A stretch of DNA of 64,000 nt from Candidatus Bathyanammoxibius amoris (GTDB taxonomy: Bacteria; Planctomycetota; Brocadiia; Brocadiales; Bathyanammoxibiaceae): assembly GCA_024451685.1 (NCBI GenBank), contig JAMXCW010000008.1, positions 19,523 through 83,522 on the forward strand, in the 5' to 3' direction. A program made the position numbers and the translations under genes. A model generated the notes under the pieces. It was not told the DNA's origin and did not search any database. It was given only the letters and a program-made list of their open reading frames with translations. This document shows positions 25,662 through 34,000 of this stretch, one piece after another (within the stretch, counting starts at the first letter, position 1; each line of letters starts with the position of its first letter).

Positions 25662-26594
25662 CTAAAGGTAAGCTGCAATCTTATCCAAATCCTTGTAACT
25701 TGAGATAGGGGTTGCGCCCTGACTGAGTAAGGTTTCATTGCCCATGGCGCTTCCGGGTGGATTGGTATACTTGAGGGCAAAAGTCTTTCTGCCAAGGGCC
25801 CTGGCATGAGAGAATGTATGGGCTGCACCCCCACCGACTTCAGTCTCTACAACAAGCACCGCGTCACTCAGACCTGCAATCAGCCTGTTCCTGGACAGAG
25901 CGGTACCCACAGACCATTGTTGATTGGGAAAACTTTCGGAGATAATCGTATAGCCCCCGCTATTACCGGCATGCGGTCTGAGTGTCTTGTTCCACACAAA
26001 ATGGTCGAAGCCTGTCGGTATTGCCATTATAGTGTGGCCAGCTCCGCTGGCCGCAAAGGTCTCCATCGCCCCCAGGTGTGCCGCAGTGTCGATGCCGCGC
26101 GCATATCCACTAATTATCGCGACGCCCCTTTGTGCCAGTATCCTGGCGGCATCTGCGGCGATCCGGTAGCCTTTCTCGGAAGGCCTGGAGGAACCAACGA
26201 TTGCTACTGCCCTCTCATTCGTTTTCAAACAATTTCCTCTAGAATATAATACCACAGATGCATTTTTTATCATCCTAATTTTTGAGGGATACGCCTTATC
26301 AGCAAGCGTCAGCACACGCACATTTTTGGAAGTCAGTTGATTTACAGTGCTTACGAAATACCGCAACATTTTCTTTGCTTTAAAAATACCTTTTATCAGG
26401 TCCTGTTTCAGCCATTTTATCGAATTGAGGTCACGCCTTGAGGCCTCAAGCAGTACGGTCTGCGGATTGCCGAATTTTTCCAGCAGTCTCCGGTAGGTTA
26501 CCGGGCCAAGACCGGGCACACTGTGCAGGGCCACCCAGTACACGGCGGGTTCAACATCCCGCATGGCATTCTGTCTATGCCTCAAGGGCATCAC
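25662..26594 (-). CDS. dprA: DNA-processing protein DprA/Smf
   Basis: DprA, which loads RecA on incoming single-stranded DNA in natural transformation, 310 residues. Seen: the N-terminal helix-hairpin-like ALHSVPGLGPVTYRRLL, then the Rossmann-like core with AIVGSSRPSEKG, ISGYARGIDTAAHLGAM, IPTGFDHF, ISESFPNQQW, RNRLIAGLSDAVLVVE and GGGAAHT. A C-terminal winged-helix domain seems missing or minimal. The start is uncertain: GTG 26594, ATG 26591 or ATG 26564. The first two overlap the end of the upstream permease (stop at 26575), pointing to translational coupling. Its place at the end of a peptide-transport run is odd but may be incidental. Confidence 0.88.
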   Translation of the reverse strand: MMPLRHRQNAMRDVEPAVYWVALHSVPGLGPVTYRRLLEKFGNPQTVLLEASRRDLNSIKWLKQDLIKGIFKAKKMLRYFVSTVNQLTSKNVRVLTLADKAYPSKIRMIKNASVVLYSRGNCLKTNERAVAIVGSSRPSEKGYRIAADAARILAQRGVAIISGYARGIDTAAHLGAMETFAASGAGHTIMAIPTGFDHFVWNKTLRPHAGNSGGYTIISESFPNQQWSVGTALSRNRLIAGLSDAVLVVETEVGGGAAHTFSHARALGRKTFALKYTNPPGSAMGNETLLSQGATPISSYKDLDKIAAYL

Positions 26595-27420
26595 GCAACC
26601 CGTCCCCGAGAAAATTGAGGGCGAACAATGTGGAGGCCAGTGCCGCTCCCGGAAACACTACCAGCCACCAAACCGTCTTTACAGGAGTGATATGTATCAT
26701 ACCATCGGCGGCCAGGTTGCCCCAGCTGGATGCTGGGGGCTGCACGCCCAGCCCCAGAAAACTTAGAAATGCCTCCTCCAGCATCACCGCCGGCACGGTC
26801 AGGGTGGCGTAGACGATTATCGGCCCCATGAGATTCGGCAGGAGGTGGAAGATTATTATGCGGGCGTTACTGGCGCCAAGCGCCCTCGCGGCCTCCACAA
26901 ACTCCCTTTCCTTCAGCATCAGCATTTGCCCCCTGACGATCCTGGCCATGGTGAGCCATTGTACCGCCCCCAGTGCGATAAACAGCACTAAAACGCTCCT
27001 GCCAACGATAGTCATGATTAGTATCACGAAGAACAAGAACGGCAGGCCGTAAAAGATGTCCACAATGCGCATCATTATGTTGTCTGTCCTTCCACCCGCA
27101 AAGCCTGCCACACAGCCGTAGGTCACGCCGATTATGAGGCTCACCGCGGCACCGGCCAGCCCCACCGCCATTGATATCCTGCCCCCGTACAACACCCTTG
27201 TCATCAGGTCGCGCCCTTTACTGTCCGTGCCCATCCAGTGGCTGAAGCTGGGGCTTTGATACTGCTCCTCAAGGTTCTGTTCTTCGTAGGAGTAAGGCAT
27301 TATTACGGGTGTCAGGAGGATTATTATTCCGAAGACGATTAGAAATGCGGCCCCTGCGAGCGCGGGCCTGCTCTTCATGAAGCGTTTTAAGAACGTTCGC
27401 CTGTATCTTTGCTCGCTCAT
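26575..27420 (-). CDS. oppC: Oligopeptide/dipeptide ABC permease, OppC/DppC type
   Basis: Inner-membrane permease of 281 residues. It has the OppC-type cytosolic N-terminus (RRTFLKRFMKSRPALAGA), six predicted transmembrane helices and the LLTPVIMPY and HWMGTDSKGRDLMTRVLYGGR segments typical of the family. The ATPase-contact EAA loop reads EAARALGASNARIIIFHLLPN. It pairs with the OppB-type permease upstream (6-base gap). The peptide-versus-nickel or other substrate class is not decided by the sequence. Confidence 0.92.
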   Translation of the reverse strand: MSEQRYRRTFLKRFMKSRPALAGAAFLIVFGIIILLTPVIMPYSYEEQNLEEQYQSPSFSHWMGTDSKGRDLMTRVLYGGRISMAVGLAGAAVSLIIGVTYGCVAGFAGGRTDNIMMRIVDIFYGLPFLFFVILIMTIVGRSVLVLFIALGAVQWLTMARIVRGQMLMLKEREFVEAARALGASNARIIIFHLLPNLMGPIIVYATLTVPAVMLEEAFLSFLGLGVQPPASSWGNLAADGMIHITPVKTVWWLVVFPGAALASTLFALNFLGDGLRDALEA

Positions 27421-27426
27421 ATGTCC

Positions 27427-28359
27427 CTAAATTCTTACCCTCGGGTCCAGGAATGAATAAATGATGTCCACCGCAAGGTTGAAGATTACAAGGAGAAGAC
27501 TGTACAGCAGCACGGTGCCCATGACCAATGTGTAATCCCTGTTGAGTGCGGCATTCACAAAGTGTGTGCCGAGACCGGGTATCGCAAAGGTCTTCTCAAT
27601 TACTACCGAGCCCGTGAGTATCGCGGCGGCGGCAGGGCCCATAAACGATACCACCGGAGTGATGGCGTTCTTCATGGCATGGCGTAAGACCACCTGAAAT
27701 TCTGAAAGGCCCTTCGCCCTGGCCGTTTGTATATAGGGCTGAGAGAGTACGTCAAGCATACCGGCCCTCATCAGCCGGGCGATATACGCGGTGAACGGGG
27801 CTGCCAGGGACAGAACCGGCAATACCATCTGTCCCGGACTCCCCCACCCGGCCGCCGGAAAAAGCGGGAGTTTAAAACAGAATATTAATAACAGGATTAA
27901 GCCGATAAAGAAACTGGGCAGAGATATTCCCAGCATGGCCACAAACATGGTGGTAAAATCGAGGGCGGAGTGTTTCTTAACGGCGGCAAACGTTCCGGCA
28001 CTCACGCCCACGATGAATGCCAGAGAGAGGGCGTAGATCCCCAGCGTAAGTGATATGGGGAAGGACTGGGCGATGATGTCGTTAACAGTCCGGTTTCTGT
28101 ACTTGAAGGAAGGCCCCAGGTCGCCCTTGACAAGCCCCCCCATGTAGATGAGGTACTGGACGCCGAGCGACCGGTCGAGATGGTACTTGGCATTCAGGTT
28201 TTTCTCGATGGCCTGGGGCAGACTCCGCTCCTTATCGAACGGCCCCCCCGGGGCAAACCTCATCAGGAAGAAGCTGGCTGTCGCTATTATAAACAGGACG
28301 ATAATCAGCCATGCGCATCTACGGAGTATATAGGAGGTTAATGATTGTCCCATTCCCAA
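27427..28359 (-). CDS. oppB: Oligopeptide/dipeptide ABC permease, OppB/DppB type
   Basis: Inner-membrane permease of 310 residues with the OppB N-terminus (YILRRCAWLIIVLFIIATASF) and the FAPGGPFDKER loop conserved in OppB. The EAA loop is QTARAKGLSEFQVVLRHAMKNA, and the C-terminus is DPRVRI. Six transmembrane helices are expected. It directly follows the binding-protein gene, whose stop codon abuts its start, and precedes oppC. No ATP-binding subunit is encoded on either side. Confidence 0.93.
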   Translation of the reverse strand: MGMGQSLTSYILRRCAWLIIVLFIIATASFFLMRFAPGGPFDKERSLPQAIEKNLNAKYHLDRSLGVQYLIYMGGLVKGDLGPSFKYRNRTVNDIIAQSFPISLTLGIYALSLAFIVGVSAGTFAAVKKHSALDFTTMFVAMLGISLPSFFIGLILLLIFCFKLPLFPAAGWGSPGQMVLPVLSLAAPFTAYIARLMRAGMLDVLSQPYIQTARAKGLSEFQVVLRHAMKNAITPVVSFMGPAAAAILTGSVVIEKTFAIPGLGTHFVNAALNRDYTLVMGTVLLYSLLLVIFNLAVDIIYSFLDPRVRI

Positions 28360-29949
28360 CTAGCCGGACCCCCCCGCGTTATCTACCCGGATATATTTCC
28401 AGGGGTGAATGTTAAGGAGATTGGGGAATATACCCATTATGTCGGACCTGTACATGTTCAGGCTTGAGTAGTAATAAACGGGCAGGATCGGCAGCTCGTC
28501 GACTACAAGGATCTTTTCCGCCTCACGGAAGAGTTCCATGCGTCTCTTACTGTCGGGCTCTCCTGCCGCGGCCTTAATTAGCTCATCGTAACGCCGGTTG
28601 CCCCAGCCCGTGCGGTTATTACCGCCGTCGGTGACAAACATGTCCAGAAAGGTGTTGGGGTCTATATAATCTCCTATCCAGTTGCCCCTGCAGATCTGGT
28701 AATCCAGGTTTTTCATGGTGGAGAGGAAGACCTTCCATTCCTGGTTCACCAGCGTGATGTGTACCCCGAGGTTTGTTTTCCACATCTGTTGAATTACTTC
28801 GGCTATGTCTTTGTTGGCCTCACTCGTGTTGAACAGGTACTCGGCATACGGAAACCCGCGCCCCCCCGGATACCCCGCATCCGCCAGCAGTCTCCGGGCC
28901 TCCTCAGGATTAAACGGCAGCCCCGTTGGCGGCTGATAGCCGGGCATCCCCGGAGGAACCAGCGTGGTAGCCGGCACCTCTCCCCCCTTTGTGACGTATC
29001 TGACAATCCTCTCCTTGTCAATGGCCATGTCAAAGGCCTTTCTGACGCGGACGTCGTCAAAGGGCGGAACGGTCACGTTAAAGCGGATAAAAGAGGTGGC
29101 GAGAAAGACGTATGTATGGAAGTCATCGCGGCCCCTGAGTACGTCTATAAGTGACAGGGGCAGGCCGTAGAGCATGTCCGCGTCCCCGGTTTCGTATACG
29201 TTAAAGCCGGTGTTTATACTCTCTATACTCAGTGCGTCTACAGACTTGAGCTTGACACGCTGCGCGTCCCAGTACAGGGGGTTCTTCTCCATATAAATTT
29301 TGTTATTTATCTTCCACTCAACCAGATGAAACGGGCCGTTACAGACCATGTTCTCAGGGCGGGTCCAATACTCCCCGTATGTCTCCAGGCACTTCCTGTT
29401 GACGGGCATCAGTGTCGGGAAGCTGGTAAGGTCCAGGAAAAAGGCCGTCGGGGTTTCAAGGCGTACCTGGAGGGTATAATCATCCAGCGCGCGAACCCCC
29501 ACCTCTGAGAATTCAGTAAGTATGCCCTCGTTGAACGGACGCGCATTTTTGAGGTAATAAAGCTGGTATGCGTAATCCGCGGCGGTCATCGGGTGGAGCG
29601 CCCGCTTCCATGAGTATACAAAGTCGTGGGCGGTGAGCCGTTCGCCGTTACTCCACCGTGACTCCCTCAGGTAAAATGTGTACGTCAGCAGATCCTCGGA
29701 GACGGACCATGACTTGGCAACGCCGGGTGTGGGCGACAGGTCTTTGGGCTGGTACTGGGTAAGCCCCTCAAAGAGCGCGGCCACAATCCTTCCCTCAACA
29801 AAACCGGTCAGGAGCGCCGGGTCAAGGGTCTCCGGTTCCGGGCCGTTTACGTAGGTAAACTCGGCCCGCTCGTACCTGTGAGTGGCAAAGGTGATTACGG
29901 TACACAGGATGATGGGTACTAAGACTATGGGGAGAAGTATCTTAAGCAT
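28360..29949 (-). CDS. oppA: Oligopeptide ABC transporter periplasmic binding protein
   Basis: SBP family 5 binding protein of about 529 residues. An N-terminal hydrophobic segment (LKILLPIVLVPIILCTVITF) acts as signal or anchor. No lipobox cysteine follows in the expected place, although a Cys lies inside the hydrophobic run. The mature part shows EPETLDPALLTGFVEGRI, LFEGLTQYQPKDLSPTPGVA, the family signature region TYTFYLRES.WSNGE and FDMAIDKERIVRYV. ATG 29949 is preferred over TTG 29958 because AGAGG lies 9 bases before it. First gene of the opp run. Confidence 0.93.
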   Translation of the reverse strand: MLKILLPIVLVPIILCTVITFATHRYERAEFTYVNGPEPETLDPALLTGFVEGRIVAALFEGLTQYQPKDLSPTPGVAKSWSVSEDLLTYTFYLRESRWSNGERLTAHDFVYSWKRALHPMTAADYAYQLYYLKNARPFNEGILTEFSEVGVRALDDYTLQVRLETPTAFFLDLTSFPTLMPVNRKCLETYGEYWTRPENMVCNGPFHLVEWKINNKIYMEKNPLYWDAQRVKLKSVDALSIESINTGFNVYETGDADMLYGLPLSLIDVLRGRDDFHTYVFLATSFIRFNVTVPPFDDVRVRKAFDMAIDKERIVRYVTKGGEVPATTLVPPGMPGYQPPTGLPFNPEEARRLLADAGYPGGRGFPYAEYLFNTSEANKDIAEVIQQMWKTNLGVHITLVNQEWKVFLSTMKNLDYQICRGNWIGDYIDPNTFLDMFVTDGGNNRTGWGNRRYDELIKAAAGEPDSKRRMELFREAEKILVVDELPILPVYYYSSLNMYRSDIMGIFPNLLNIHPWKYIRVDNAGGSG

Positions 29950-29958
29950 ACACGGCAA

Positions 29959-30304
29959 CCTCTGTCACGCCCGCAAGGACTGTCATTCTGAGGGAATGAA
30001 ATGACCGAAGAATCTAGACTCTTCGCTGCCCCTTCGCTACGCTCAGGGCTTTGGCTCAGAGTGACACATAGCGTTTGAGGACTTTTGCAGAGCCCTCACC
30101 TGGTAAAGAACGGCCTTTACGGTAGTAAGATGAGTTGATATTATATCTCCGCGGCTATTTTATCAGTTTCTTTGCCATTTTCTAATAGAGAATCCACATT
30201 ATTTTATTGCAAAGGATGCAGGTAGCAAAGGCCCTGGAACTGTCCCTGAGAATAACTCATCCGTCATTACCGGTAAAGTGGGGCACTGAATATTGGAGAC
30301 GATT
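29959..30304. other. 346-base intergenic region between oppA and tmk
   Basis: Gap between divergent genes. It contains the 86-base inverted-terminal-repeat element at 29981-30066. The AT-rich stretch 30140-30210 could hold promoters, but I see no convincing pair of hexamers. No open frame here resembles a gene. Confidence 0.5.
29981..30066. repeat. 86-base palindromic repeat-like element
   Basis: TGTCATTCTGAG at 29981-29992 and CTCAGAGTGACA at 30055-30066 form terminal inverted repeats matching at 11 of 12 positions. An internal AAGAATCTAGACTCTTCG stretch is itself partly palindromic. TGTCATTCTGAG...AGAATCT patterns are known to me as dispersed elements in many draft bacterial genomes. Only one copy is in this window. 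It encodes no protein; a MITE- or REP-like element is the inference. Confidence 0.55.
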
Positions 30305-30985
30305 GTGCGCGGGAAGCTTATTGCGATAGAGGGTATAGACGGGAGCGGCAAGACGGTGCAGGCCCACCTGCTCATGGAGGAGCTTAAGAAGGCGGGCCGT
30401 CCGGCGGTAGACGTGCGGTTTCCGCATCGCCGGCAGGGGTTCTTCGGGAAGATGATTCACAGGTATCTTAACGGGGAGTTTGGCAGCTCCAGTGAGGTAA
30501 ACCCGTACCTTGCGGCCACACTCTACGCGGGGGAGCGTTTTGAGGCAAAGAATATGCTGGAGGACTGGCTGGCGGAAGGAAAGATTGTGATAGCAAGACG
30601 CTACGTCCCCTCAAACCAGGCGCACCAGGGAGGTAAACTGGCCGAGCCGCACCAGAAACGGAAATTCTTCGAGTGGGTGGAGGAACTGGAGTATGAGGTT
30701 TACGGCAACCCCAGACCCGACGTTATTATCTACCTGGAACTTTCCACAGAGACCGCAATGGAACTAATCAGAAAGAGATACAGGGAGAAGACCAGGCAGG
30801 AGGTGGCAAGGGACATACACGAGGAAGACCCGTCACACCTGAAGGCGGCTGAGGATTCTTACAGGGAGCTGGCCTCAGGAGGCGCCCCGTGGGAGACCAT
30901 ACCCTGCACCGGCAACGGCACACTGCTGCATGAGGGAGAGATAGCCGAAAAGGTATGGGCCGCGGTCAGCAGGGCCATCATCTGA
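30305..30985 (+). CDS. tmk: Thymidylate kinase
   Basis: dTMP kinase-like P-loop protein, 226 residues, making dTDP from dTMP and ATP. P-loop is AIEGIDGSGKTVQ (about residues 6-18). The DR-type motif appears as IARRYVPSNQAHQG, and the LID region is LIRKRYREKTRQE. The substrate segment FPHRRQGFFG is less usual than the FTREPGGT of classical Tmk, so it belongs to the divergent archaeal-like subgroup and a related nucleotide substrate is possible. GTG 30305 is chosen because GGAGA lies 6 bases before it; TTG 30293 is the in-frame alternative and lacks a good ribosome site. It stands 93 bases ahead of gcvT. Confidence 0.85.
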   Translation: MRGKLIAIEGIDGSGKTVQAHLLMEELKKAGRPAVDVRFPHRRQGFFGKMIHRYLNGEFGSSSEVNPYLAATLYAGERFEAKNMLEDWLAEGKIVIARRYVPSNQAHQGGKLAEPHQKRKFFEWVEELEYEVYGNPRPDVIIYLELSTETAMELIRKRYREKTRQEVARDIHEEDPSHLKAAEDSYRELASGGAPWETIPCTGNGTLLHEGEIAEKVWAAVSRAII

Positions 30986-31078
30986 CCCGGCCTCTACCCG
31001 CTGCCGCCTGTCCTCCGTCTTCTGTTAAAGAACGGGAAGGTGCCGTAACAGTCAACCCCGGACGTCTTAGGGAATTTT

Positions 31079-32194
31079 ATGCCGAAACAAACGCCCCTTT
31101 ATTCCGTGCACAAGGCACTTGGAGCCAGCCTGACGGAGTTCCACGGCTTCCTGCTCCCCCTTGAATATACTACCATTACGGAAGAGCATATGGCCGTCAG
31201 GAACCGCGCGGGCATCTTTGACCTCTCACACATGGGGGAGATTGAGATATCCGGCGGCGCGGCGCTTGAATTTATTCAAGGGATTATTGCCAACGATGCG
31301 GAAGGACTGTCGGACGGGAAGGCCCTGTATACGCCCATCTGTAACGAACGCGGCGGCATAGTTGACGACGTAATGCTGTACCGCTTCAGCGCCGAAAGGT
31401 TTGTGCTTGTAGTAAACGCCGGTAATATACAGAAGATGTTCGACTGGCTGGTGGGCAATCAAACGAAGAACGTCACGATAAATGACCTGAGTGACGGTCT
31501 CGGGATGATTGCGGTGCAGGGTCCCGCATCCGCCTCTATTATAGAAGAAGCGCTGGGCAGGGATGAGGCGAATATCAGACGCTTCCACTTTCTTGTAAAC
31601 GAACAGGCGGCGGCAGACCCTGTAACAGTCTCCCGGACCGGATACACGGGGGAGGATGGTTTTGAGATGTACGTGCCCGTCGCACAGTGTGAGACTATAT
31701 GGAATAGGATTATGGGCGCGGGCACGAAGAAAGGACTCCAGCCCGCGGGGCTTGGAGCCAGAGACACACTCAGAGTTGAGGCCGGTCTGCTGCTCTACGG
31801 GAATGACATAGACGACCATACCACACCCCTGGAGGCCGGTATAGACTGGACGGTAAAATTCGATAAGGGAGATTTTATCGGCAGGGCGGCCCTGCTGGAC
31901 CAGAAGGCATCGGGCATCCGGATGAGGCTTGTCGGTCTTGAACTTGTGGAAAGGGGAATCCCCAGGGCGGGATGCCGGATATTCGCAGGCTCTAATATCG
32001 TGGGCAAGGTTACAAGCGGTACCCACAGCCCTTTTTTTAAGAAGGGTATCGCCATGGGATACGTATACGCAGAGGAGAGGTGTTCCAACGTGGGCAGCCT
32101 GGTCCACGTGGACGTCAGGGGCACGAGACTGGCTGCCCGGATTATCAAGCTGCCGTTTTATCGTGTCAAGTATCACGGAAAACACTTTAATTAG
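31079..32194 (+). CDS. gcvT: Glycine cleavage T protein (aminomethyltransferase)
   Basis: T protein of the glycine cleavage system, 371 residues, moving the methylene group from aminomethyl-lipoyl-H protein to tetrahydrofolate with release of ammonia. Seen: FDLSHMGEIEISG (with the conserved Asp/His), NDAEGLSDGKALYT, IVDDVMLYR (catalytic Asp region), MIAVQGP, SRTGYTGEDGFEMYV, GLGARDTLRVEAGLLLYGND and the C-terminal RVKYHG. First gene of a gcvT-H-PA-PB run; gcvH begins 8 bases after the stop. Confidence 0.97.
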   Translation: MPKQTPLYSVHKALGASLTEFHGFLLPLEYTTITEEHMAVRNRAGIFDLSHMGEIEISGGAALEFIQGIIANDAEGLSDGKALYTPICNERGGIVDDVMLYRFSAERFVLVVNAGNIQKMFDWLVGNQTKNVTINDLSDGLGMIAVQGPASASIIEEALGRDEANIRRFHFLVNEQAAADPVTVSRTGYTGEDGFEMYVPVAQCETIWNRIMGAGTKKGLQPAGLGARDTLRVEAGLLLYGNDIDDHTTPLEAGIDWTVKFDKGDFIGRAALLDQKASGIRMRLVGLELVERGIPRAGCRIFAGSNIVGKVTSGTHSPFFKKGIAMGYVYAEERCSNVGSLVHVDVRGTRLAARIIKLPFYRVKYHGKHFN

Positions 32195-32202
32195 GAGGCC
32201 AG

Positions 32203-32598
32203 ATGGATTTCCCGGCGGATGTATCATACACAGACAGCCATGAATGGGTAAGGCCGGATAAAAATTCGGCGCAGGTAGTGGTGGGGCTTACGGCCTATGC
32301 CCAGGAGCAGCTAAGGGACGTTGTGTTTATAGAGCTGCCTAAAGTCGGTAAGACGTTTGCCGTGAAAGACCCGTGCGCCGTGGTTGAGTCCGTGAAGGCC
32401 GCCTTTGACATCTACGCCCCGGTGTCGGGAACAATTTCGGGCGTTAATGCTGAGCTGGAAGACGCGCCGGAACTTGTTAATAAGGACCCGTACGGGAAGG
32501 GCTGGCTCTTTACCATAAAGATGAGCAACCCGGATGAACTAAAGGGCCTGATGACCACCGAGGAATACAGGACGTTGTGTGAAAAAGAGGGGCGTTAG
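32203..32598 (+). CDS. gcvH: Glycine cleavage H protein
   Basis: Lipoyl carrier of the glycine cleavage system, 131 residues, the normal size. The lipoylated lysine is Lys65 in VVESVKAAFDIYAP. The N-terminal YTDSHEWVRPD and the C-terminal NKDPYGKGWLFTIK are standard. A strong AGGAGG precedes the ATG. Its lipoyl group would be attached by the ligase encoded at 35723 or by another pathway outside the window. It shuttles the intermediate between the P proteins and GcvT encoded on either side. Confidence 0.97.
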   Translation: MDFPADVSYTDSHEWVRPDKNSAQVVVGLTAYAQEQLRDVVFIELPKVGKTFAVKDPCAVVESVKAAFDIYAPVSGTISGVNAELEDAPELVNKDPYGKGWLFTIKMSNPDELKGLMTTEEYRTLCEKEGR

Positions 32599-32599
32599 T

Positions 32600-33955
32600 A
32601 TGGACTACGTGCCGCACACGGATACGGACAAGAAAGAGATGCTCAGGGAAATCGGCGTGGGTTCGACCGACGACCTGTTTAAAATAGTGCCGGAGGAATT
32701 TAAAAACGTCTCGCTCGACCTGCCCGGGCCAATATCCGAGCAGGAGCTTGTTGCCCGGCTCAAGACGCTTGGCAAAAAGAACTGCAACCTTGACGAGTAT
32801 ATCTCCTTTCTGGGTGCGGGCACGTATGAACACTTCTGCCCGAGCTTAATAGACTATCTCTCATCCAGGGGCGAGTTTCTTACCTGCTACACGCCCTATC
32901 AGGCGGAGGCAAGTCAGGGCACGCTTCAGGTGATATACGAGTTCCAGACACTGATGGCCGAGCTTACCGGTATGGACGTGGCCAACGCATCGCTATACGA
33001 CGGCGCCACCGCCCTGGCTGAGGCCGCGCTCCTTGCCCTGCGATATACAGAGCGTAAGAAGGTAGTTGTGTCAAAGGCCATTCACCCTGAGTACAGGGAG
33101 GTTCTGTGTACATATTTGCGTCCACTGAGGATGAACGTGGCCGAGGTAGATGTGCCGCATGGCGTTACGGAGGCCGGGGCCGTGGGGGCCGTAGTGGACT
33201 CAGAGACGGCGGCAGTGCTGGTTCAGAATCCGAATTTTTTCGGATGCCTTGAAAATGTGGACGAACTCTCCGCGCTGGCGCATGATAAGGGCGCGCTGCT
33301 GATTAGCTGTGTAAACCCCATAAGCCTCGGCATCATAAAACCTCCGGGCGAATACGGGGCGGACATAGCGGTCGGAGACGCACAGCCGCTGGGTAACTAT
33401 CCGAATTTCGGTGGTTCTCACATTGGCTTCTTTGCGGTGAAGAAGGAATTCATGAGGAAGATACCCGGCAGGCTCGCCGGGCTTACCAATGATTCGAAGG
33501 GGCGAAGGGGTTTTGTGCTGACGCTCCAGGCCCGCGAACAGCACATAAGACGTGAACGGGCCACATCCAATATATGCACCAACCAGAACCTCCTCGCCCT
33601 GCGCGCGTGCATATACCTGTCGGCCCTGGGGAAGGAGGGATTGAGAGAGCTGGCGGAACTAAATATACAGAAGAGCCACTACGCCTTTGAGCAGGTCTGC
33701 GCCCTCGAAGGATTTAGACCGCTCTTTAACACCACCGGCCACTTCTTTAACGAATTTGCCATAAAACTCCCAAAAGGGCTGGAATCCCGCGTAAACAGCC
33801 TGCTCTTCAGTAACGGTATCATCGGCGGCCTGCCGCTTGGAAGGTTTTACCGGGAATTTAATGGAGCCATGCTATTTTGCGTGACTGAAATGAGGACAAA
33901 GGCCGATATAGACAAACTGGTACAATCCCTTAGCGGTGTATCGGGAGATTCGTAG
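32600..33955 (+). CDS. gcvPA: Glycine dehydrogenase (decarboxylating) subunit 1
   Basis: Alpha subunit of a two-subunit P protein, 451 residues. It contributes part of the active site for PLP-dependent decarboxylation of glycine onto the H protein. Typical stretches are YVPHTDTDKKEMLREIG, FLGAGTYEHFCP, TCYTPYQAEASQGTLQ, YDGATALAEA and the C-terminal GGLPLGRFY. ATG 32600 is chosen: it is one base after the gcvH stop, has GAGGGG 8 bases upstream, and matches the family start. Split PA/PB genes are the usual arrangement in many anaerobes, Gram-positives and deep-branching bacteria. Confidence 0.96.
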   Translation: MDYVPHTDTDKKEMLREIGVGSTDDLFKIVPEEFKNVSLDLPGPISEQELVARLKTLGKKNCNLDEYISFLGAGTYEHFCPSLIDYLSSRGEFLTCYTPYQAEASQGTLQVIYEFQTLMAELTGMDVANASLYDGATALAEAALLALRYTERKKVVVSKAIHPEYREVLCTYLRPLRMNVAEVDVPHGVTEAGAVGAVVDSETAAVLVQNPNFFGCLENVDELSALAHDKGALLISCVNPISLGIIKPPGEYGADIAVGDAQPLGNYPNFGGSHIGFFAVKKEFMRKIPGRLAGLTNDSKGRRGFVLTLQAREQHIRRERATSNICTNQNLLALRACIYLSALGKEGLRELAELNIQKSHYAFEQVCALEGFRPLFNTTGHFFNEFAIKLPKGLESRVNSLLFSNGIIGGLPLGRFYREFNGAMLFCVTEMRTKADIDKLVQSLSGVSGDS

Positions 33956-34000
33956 GGGCACGCTACACGTCGCGTGCAAGCTGGCGCATAGGAGCGGACT

